Assembly: GCA_029747585.1 (NCBI GenBank)
Contig: JAPEVF010000070.1
Coordinates: 61,507 to 125,506, forward strand
Direction of reading: 5' to 3'
Origin: Pleurotus djamor
Lineage: Eukaryota; Basidiomycota; Agaricomycetes; Agaricales; Pleurotaceae
DNA: 64,000 nucleotides
Shown here piece after piece: positions 58,041 to 64,000 of this stretch. The position numbers and the translations under genes are program-made. The number at the start of each line of letters is the position of its first letter. Position 1 is the first letter of the stretch. Under the pieces are notes generated by a model. That model made no database searches. It was not told the DNA's origin and saw only the letters and a program-made list of their open reading frames with translations.

Positions 58041-59296
58041 CTAGATATTGTCTAGCAGATACCCTAAATCATCCCTCAATGGCTCCCACCAAGCCTCAAA
58101 TACTGACGCGGAACGGATAAAAACTTCCTTGAGAACTTTTCCATCACGAAAATACCGAGATACCCCAGCGTCAGTGCACTGCGGGTTGTGTGCAATGTCA
58201 ATGACGCGGAGAAGGGGATATTTCTCCCAACGCTCGTCGAGGCTTTCCGCGTGGTATCTATACGTTGAGTCAGTGACTCTAGTCTTGCCAAAATATATGT
58301 AGCAGAGCGAGGACGATGACACTGTCACGAGGTTTTCCACACCGAACTTGGAGTACATTATTACATACATCCGTTAGTATTTGATCGAAGCAACAAGTTA
58401 AGGAGTTTCATAAACTCACAGGTGAATCCATATCGTAATCCTGAACAATGACTTGCAAGAGTCGGAGCGAGGTAAGATAACCACCAACCCGACTCATCGC
58501 AAGATTTGGAGCTAACGGCACAATGCTGAGTGATACCAAGTTGGAGAACACGAGTTGGGGGTCATGTATCCGAGCGGTACGGAATGCGGTCGACGAAAGG
58601 TGGCGTATGGGGGCGACTTCGACAAATTGATCCCAGAGATGCGGATTGTCGCAAGCAAACGTGTGTAACGACGCCATGGAGGATGGTAAGAATTCCAGTG
58701 GTTCTGCTAATTCCCCACGGAGAAAAGTCAAAGCGCGACGCTGTGAGTCCAGAAGCGCTTTGAACGGCAGAGGTTTGGTGGTGGGCGTGAATGGTATGGA
58801 GAGATGTGTTAAAATGATGGATGAGGGTAAAGCCAGCATGTCATCTTCTTCTGCTCGTGTGATATGCAATCGACGGAGATTCACAAGGTGGGGTAGGATG
58901 GGTCGGGTTGAACTTCTGTGGGACCAGACGATGCTGTATCGCACGTCAATGAAAGACATCACCATTCGCGCCAGAGCTGGACTATCTTCTAGGGTAGTGC
59001 GGAGCAGGGAAATGCGAGAGATATCTAGGCGAGTAGACGGTTCATTTCCCCATTTTATCAGACCGTAATGGTGGATGGATGTATATCCATCAACAAGAAT
59101 CGTCTCGTAGATGCGACGAACCACCACGTCGTAGAAGACACGGCACACGGTCAGGAGCGGATGGAGATCGTTTCGATGAGGCGAGTCGAGCTCCTGAATG
59201 ATGTGTCGCCAGAGCTCGGGTGGCAAGCTTTGGGGATCTGTAAATCCAATCATTAGAATCAGATTCTCAGACAGTGGGCTAGTTCAAACCTTCCAT
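58041..59296 (-). CDS. F-box/LRR-like protein 1
   Basis: Three exons. A 7 nt first exon (59296-59290, ATGGAAG) joins through a short intron to DPQSLPPELWRHIIQEL, an F-box-type start. This is followed by a long exon with alternating leucine-rich segments (LLTVCRVFYDVVVRRIYETILVDG, LVNLRRLHITR, LTHLSIPF, LVSLSIVPL). A phase-0 donor (CCT|GTGAGT) at 58419 leads to the last exon, FGVENLVTVSSSSLCYIYFGK...WEKYPLLRVIDIAHN, stop at 58041. The PELW-I-E...LLTVCRVFYD...IYETI pattern is a large basidiomycete F-box family, probably substrate receptors of SCF ligases. Unlike its neighbour it retains a micro-exon carrying the start codon. An ATG at 59253 inside the intron is the alternative start. Confidence 0.75.
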
Positions 59297-61286
59297 GAGG
59301 GCAGCTATTGCGTTCAAAGTCGAAGACGGAGGCTTGGAGCAAGGGGTCAAGATGGTGTTTTGCTCCAAAAAGAGCCTCGAGGTCTCCTCATGGCGTGCGG
59401 TGATAATCGATGACAGCATTGCTTTTCCCTGTGACCGATAGACTATTCAAACTGAGGGGATAACTGTTTGGTTCTACCGGAATTTCTCCAAAAACACAAA
59501 ACCGCACCGAAAAGGAAGAGGTAGTTGATACTGAAAGTTGATGAGACGGATGGGAGACAATCACGGAGTGGTCATTGGGGGCGGGGGAGGGGACAGACGT
59601 CGAAAGGGAAGGGCTGGAGGAGAGTATACAGAGTACATAGTTGGTCCGATGGGATAACGGTAGAAACGAAAATTGGTGACAAGCGATGTAGTACTAGTAC
59701 GGGATGTTAACGAGGGAACGGATAGATATGGATGTAGGTAACGTTAGAAGAGGAAACGTCACGCAAGAAAAAAAATTGAGATGTGAGGGTGATGTAGATG
59801 ACTGAGCACAAAATAAGTGAATGCGATGAGGACGTGGATACACGGTAAGTCCTACCACACTGCTTGAGACCTTGAATTGACCAGTAACCAACAACCGAAA
59901 CGGAAAAGAGTTCTGTTTGTTGAATCACCGGCTCCCGTGAAAGCCAGAGTACGCGACCGTAGCCCAGCGACAGCGGGAGGAGTAAGAAATCTACATGGGG
60001 TGGTGTCAACAGCGATTTTGTAAAATTGAAACGATGAATAGCACCTCTCGGTCCCAGGAGCGCGACTCAATCCTTAGGACTTCAACTAGCCGTGGACCAG
60101 GAGCAAGCGGGGTAACAAAGGAAGCGACTTGAATCGTTACAACGGAACGAGTGAATTCGACCAGTTTGTGATGCGGGTTCGACCCATGCAGACACGTAAT
60201 TTGGGATCCATACCGCCTTGACGACTACGACAGTCAGCGCAGCGTGATAGGTTCTGAGTTCCCGCGATGAAAAGCCAAGCAGGGTTGGGAAGAAACACCT
60301 GAGAGGGTTGAGGTCGAAGTCAAGAGCCGTCAACGAGGAAAAGACGCACCTTTCATTGTCAACTTGGGTCCGGTCCCGAGGTTCTCTAGGTGTCGACATG
60401 CGAGCAAAGCGAATGCGAGTCTATTCCCTATCCCGAGATTTGAACGTCGACTGAGGAGGAGCGTGCGTTCGGGTACGATGCTCGTAGCTCGTAGGCACCC
60501 ACATTACACTCCTCAGCCCCATCTCCGGGGCATTCGCGCTTTCAATGGTTGGGAGTGGATATGACTGTACTCTAGAAGAGCGGAATGAGATGAACGGTGA
60601 TATGTGGTAGAAAGTAATACGCACCTTCAAGCTAGACTCGTACTCGACTCCGACTAAGGCATCGGGTGACCCAAAGATGACGAGGAATCTCAAGAAGCGG
60701 ACAGAAAAGAGCCTGCCGTGCTGGGAGTGCGAGTTCGGAGCGATTAAATGAGGTCACGCTAGACAGAGCACGGCGTCAGCATTATGAGATCAAGGGTAGA
60801 AGAAAGTAAACACATACCTCGAAGCGCAAAGCATCCGTTACCCAGAATCGACATTGTTACCGCCGCCATTCTAGACTTCAGCCTCCCAAAAATTCCCCTT
60901 CTCACACCCTGAGTGAGAAATAGTAATCAGTACCAGCCGGGGGAGATAAACGGTCAACGTACTAGCGAAGTCATCGCACTGATGCTTGCTAGGTTTTTTT
61001 ATCGGACACTGGGTCGGAATCATAGAGAGAGCATGCTCGAGCCATGCGATTCATCCGTAGCATTCCATGAAAGAGGCCTTCAATCTTGCGCGTGGCGATG
61101 GGAGATGAAGGGACTTTGACGTGAGGGATAGACGAGGACAAGACCAACGCGTAATCGCGCGCTAAAAGGAAATAAGGGCGAGCGCTTCAAAATAGGAGCC
61201 TTCTGTCGTAGGCATTCCCACCCAAATCGTTTGTGACGTCGTTCCTTTCAACCTAATTCAGACCTAACTAGCCCTAGGAGAGGTAC
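59297..61286. other. Spacer between duplicated F-box genes
   Basis: No supported gene. The 60600-61200 part shares several short strings in the same order with 57300-57990 (GTAAACAC(A/G)TAC, AACGCGTAATCGCGCGCTAAA), marking the tandem duplication boundary. A minus-strand open stretch at 60440-60690 is unrecognised. Confidence 0.4.
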
Positions 61287-62530
61287 TTAGATACAAGGGT
61301 AAAGCTTGAGCTCATCAGTCAACCGCTCCCACCAGCCCTCAAACGTCCACTTCCTCCTCATACCAACAAGCTCCGGCACACCACCGCCACGAGAGTAGCG
61401 AAGAACCACAGATATGGGTTCATATAGTTCATCGCGGTATGCAATATCAACGGCATTAAGAAGCGGATAACGCTCTAGGAGCGGCTGAATGCCAGCTAAT
61501 GTGTACTGAGGCTCATTGTTGTATGTGTTGCGGCCGAAGTGGATGTACGCGAGGGTGGGAGAAGATATGGACATGAGGTTTTCAACGCTGAGCTATCGTG
61601 CGTAGTAAAAGATGTCAGCTTAGGTGAGGATGGTAATCTACAAGTATACAGACTCACATGCTCTTCAATGTTTTGAAAAAATCTCACATGAAGGAATCTC
61701 AGCGATGTGAGATAACTCCCGATCATATCAATTGTATGAACATCATACATTATCCCAATCTCGAGTGAGACCACCCCTCTAAAGACAGGCTGCAAAGCCC
61801 TCGAAAACTGGGGATGGAAAGAATATACTGAGAGGTGTTTCATCGGAGCGATGTCACAGAGCCGATGCCAAGGAGTTTGGTAGATGCTCTCAAACGCTTC
61901 TAGCTTCTCCATAAGGGGCGAAGACGAAAGTGACGGTGGGGATGGGAGGAGAGCGAGAATATGTGGTGTTGGTGCGACGAACGAAAGAAAAGCCAACGAG
62001 CGCGCTTGGGAGGAAAGGAACGATTTGAACAGCTCCGGATCAAAATCCTCCGGACGAGGGCAGAAGAAATGCGTCAAAGCGACAGGATTTGTGGGTTCTG
62101 AGGTTGAGCTTGGGCACAATGCTTCGATGTCGCAATTTCGTCCATGTGAAAGGTATAGCTTACGGAGATTCGTAAGGTGAGATAGGACATGATGGATACG
62201 ATTGCGAGATGATCCGTCAGACCGCCGTTCGATTAATTGTATCACCCTCCGAACAAGCTGAGGATTATTTTCTACCGCAAAGCGAAGGAGATGCACTCGT
62301 GCGGGAAAAAGATGAGTACGTGGCTCGAGGTCTGATGTGTTTGATCCATGACACTGCCTGCTGGTACTTTGGTCGTTGTCGATGAGGATCGTCTCGTAGA
62401 TCGGCGCAATTGACAGATTGTAGAAGACGTGGGAGACAGTAAGGAGAGGATGAAGGTCGTTTCGACAGGGCGAGATTGAGATGAGATCGGAAATGATCTC
62501 ATCCCAGAGCTCCAAAGGTAAGCCCTGCAT
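61287..62530 (-). CDS. F-box/LRR-like protein 2
   Basis: Paralogue of the gene at 58041: MQGLPLELWDEIISDLISISP, NDLHPLLTVSHVFYNLSIAPIYETILID, leucine-rich segments (HLTNLRKLYLSHG, HLSVYSFHPQF), DMIGSYLTSLRFLHVRF, then after an intron LSVENLMSISSPTLAYIHFG...LLERYPLLNAVDIAY and stop at 61287. The ATG at 62530 follows an acceptor-like TTCACAG, so the leader probably has an intron where gene 1 has its coding micro-exon. Roughly a third to a half of residues match gene 1 by eye, so the duplication is not recent. Confidence 0.75.
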
Positions 62531-63226
62531 CTCTGTGAACTCAACGATCAGAATAGAGCTTGATATAGCTTCAATTATAAGACCCACGGCTCACAATTTT
62601 CTCGAAGCAAGCGATTGATCTGATGAAGTCGAAGGTGACCGGTGATGGTTGGGTCGAAGACTGTAGAGTAGTCTGGTTCTCATTGCGCCTCACTGTCACC
62701 TCGTGGTCCGATAAGATAAGCTCAAGTTAACCTCATGACCGCGTACAAACGCAGGAAGCCAGGGGATTATAGAGACATGGTGTGTGTAGGTAGCTGTGGA
62801 AGGGATTAGAGCGAGCGACGCTGAATGGTGAAGACGGAAGTGGAACGAAGGGATGAGAAAACGGAGAGTGGGATGATGGATGAAGTTTCTGACGGTCATT
62901 TCAACCGTCCGGATAATTCTACGGTCGGAATAGAAATCCTCAAGGAAGCTCCCATCCTCACTACGTGCTCACTGTCTCGGTTTGTGGCTTTGAGTACATT
63001 GGGAGGTTGTGGAGGGAAGCCGTAGAGTAATAGAGCAGATACTTCCGTCCAACTTTCCAAGTCAGTTGCAGTGGCTATGCTTGACTTTGCACAAGAGCGC
63101 CAGGCCAAACACCACGACAGCCCTTTGTCCTGACTTCCATCATTCAAACTTTTGAAGTCGCACCGCCGGCTCACTAGTCCCATTTCCAGTCTTCGCTTAT
63201 CATTTTGTCTCATCGGGACGCTCAAG
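62531..63226. other. Divergent spacer between F-box genes 2 and 3
   Basis: Shared upstream region of two divergently transcribed F-box genes. No exon is supported; open stretches on both strands look like chance. Confidence 0.4.
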
Positions 63227-64000
63227 ATGCAAAGTACGTGCTAGAGTTCACCAGCCGCTTCGACTGTCTTTGTTCACTTTCGTGTCCCAGCATCATATCG
63301 TCACCTACCGATCGAACTCTGGCACATTGTCATCCTAGATCTCGGCCATTCTCCCTACCGAAACGGTCTCCGCATTCTTCTCACAGTTTCTCGTGCTATA
63401 CATAGCATGGTCATCCCGCTGATCTACGAATCCATCGTGATCGATGGCCAAGATATGGCCCAATCATACAATCGTTTCCAACGGGACTCCCAGCCGTCTA
63501 CATACCTCTGGTATTCCCGCGTCAAGCTCCTCAACTCCACACTCATCGTTAATCCCAATCTCGCGAAGCACGTCAAGACCCTCGTCGGGACGATCCCAGA
63601 TTCTGAGCCGTCCAATCCTATATGCCACCTTCTACCCCGCCTCACCAACCTCAAGAGTCTTCACATCGTCCATGAAGAAGATCGGGACATACAAGCTCTC
63701 TTATCCACCTCTACTACAGCTCCGCCTATGCTCACTCTCCGGCACTTCGCCTGCCGCACTGTGGGCCACGCTGATTCTACTCCACTCAAAGCATTCCTAC
63801 TCTCACAACGGTCGTCGTTGACCTTCCTCTCCCTCTCCGCGGGAACCGAAGTAATCACGACTCTGCCTCCATTATCTCTCGAGAAACTACATACATTTAA
63901 GAGCGTCTACCCAGACAAATGGGACACTGTGGTCATCATCGCGCCCGGTATACAACATCTCGAAACGTATTCATTCAATTCGCATTGGGTTCGGGACCCC
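63227..64000 (+). CDS. F-box/LRR-like protein 3, 3' part beyond window
   Basis: A 7 nt first exon (63227-63233, ATGCAAA) joins across a 57 nt intron to exon 2 at 63291, giving MQTSYRHLPIELWHIVILDLG, followed by YRNGLRILLTVSRAIHSMVIPLIYESIVIDG, LAKHVKTLVG, LLPRLTNLKSLHIVHEED and LTFLSLSAGTE. It stays open to the right edge. The micro-exon start and the order of blocks match F-box genes 1 and 2, but it is in the opposite orientation, so the cluster includes an inversion. Confidence 0.75.

Noticed and set aside
1..64000. tRNA, rRNA, CRISPR or prokaryotic-type operons
   Set aside because: No cloverleaf-type sequence with a B-box, no rRNA blocks and no regularly spaced repeats were seen. Intron-rich genes exclude a prokaryotic origin.

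Overview
The window looks like gene-dense nuclear DNA of a mushroom-forming basidiomycete (Agaricomycetes). Genes are split by many 45-60 nt GT-AG introns, and several protein families are typical of that group: F-box/LRR families, DUF6534-like membrane proteins, a velvet factor with a very long tail and RecQ-like helicases. There are no prokaryotic features, and I found no tRNA, rRNA or CRISPR. Isolated N bases sit mostly beside homopolymers and look like assembly artefacts. All exon joins are my own reading of splice sites and reading frames.

Layout. 1-9 kb: the C-terminal half of a SNF2-RING ATPase (+), a small Q/P-rich surface protein (+), the diflavin reductase Tah18/NDOR1 (-) and a DUF6534-like membrane protein (-). 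9.4-19.5 kb: a repeat-rich accessory region with four same-orientation copies of a ~0.5 kb TATA-bearing repeat and three members of an unusual paralogous family. 20-27 kb: a small secreted protein (-), a mitochondrial Mrp/NBP35-type ATPase of IND1 type (+), a His-rich protein (-) and histone H2A.Z (-). 28.8-33.5 kb: three more members of the unusual family. 34-36.9 kb: gene-poor. 36.9-44.5 kb: a velvet-domain regulator with a giant low-complexity tail, an unrecognised gene and a multi-pass membrane protein with a long Ser/Pro tail. 46-52 kb: an F-box protein, a RecQ-like helicase and a Gly/Ser-rich protein behind a long pyrimidine-rich leader. 53-64 kb: a ubiquitin-protease-like fragment and three F-box/LRR-like genes, two of them a tandem duplication.

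Most interesting: six genes at 12.6-33.5 kb appear to be one family of highly diverged RNase III-fold proteins. One, at 29.9-31.6 kb, keeps acidic residues at nearly the spacing of the bacterial RNase III active site (E-x3-D, then D-x2-E 70 residues later). Its relatives have lost some or all of them. Two short members sit convergently next to long members, so the same two-gene cassette occurs twice. The family, its partial loss of active-site residues and the associated repeats look like a lineage-specific, fast-evolving system. Its function cannot be read from sequence.
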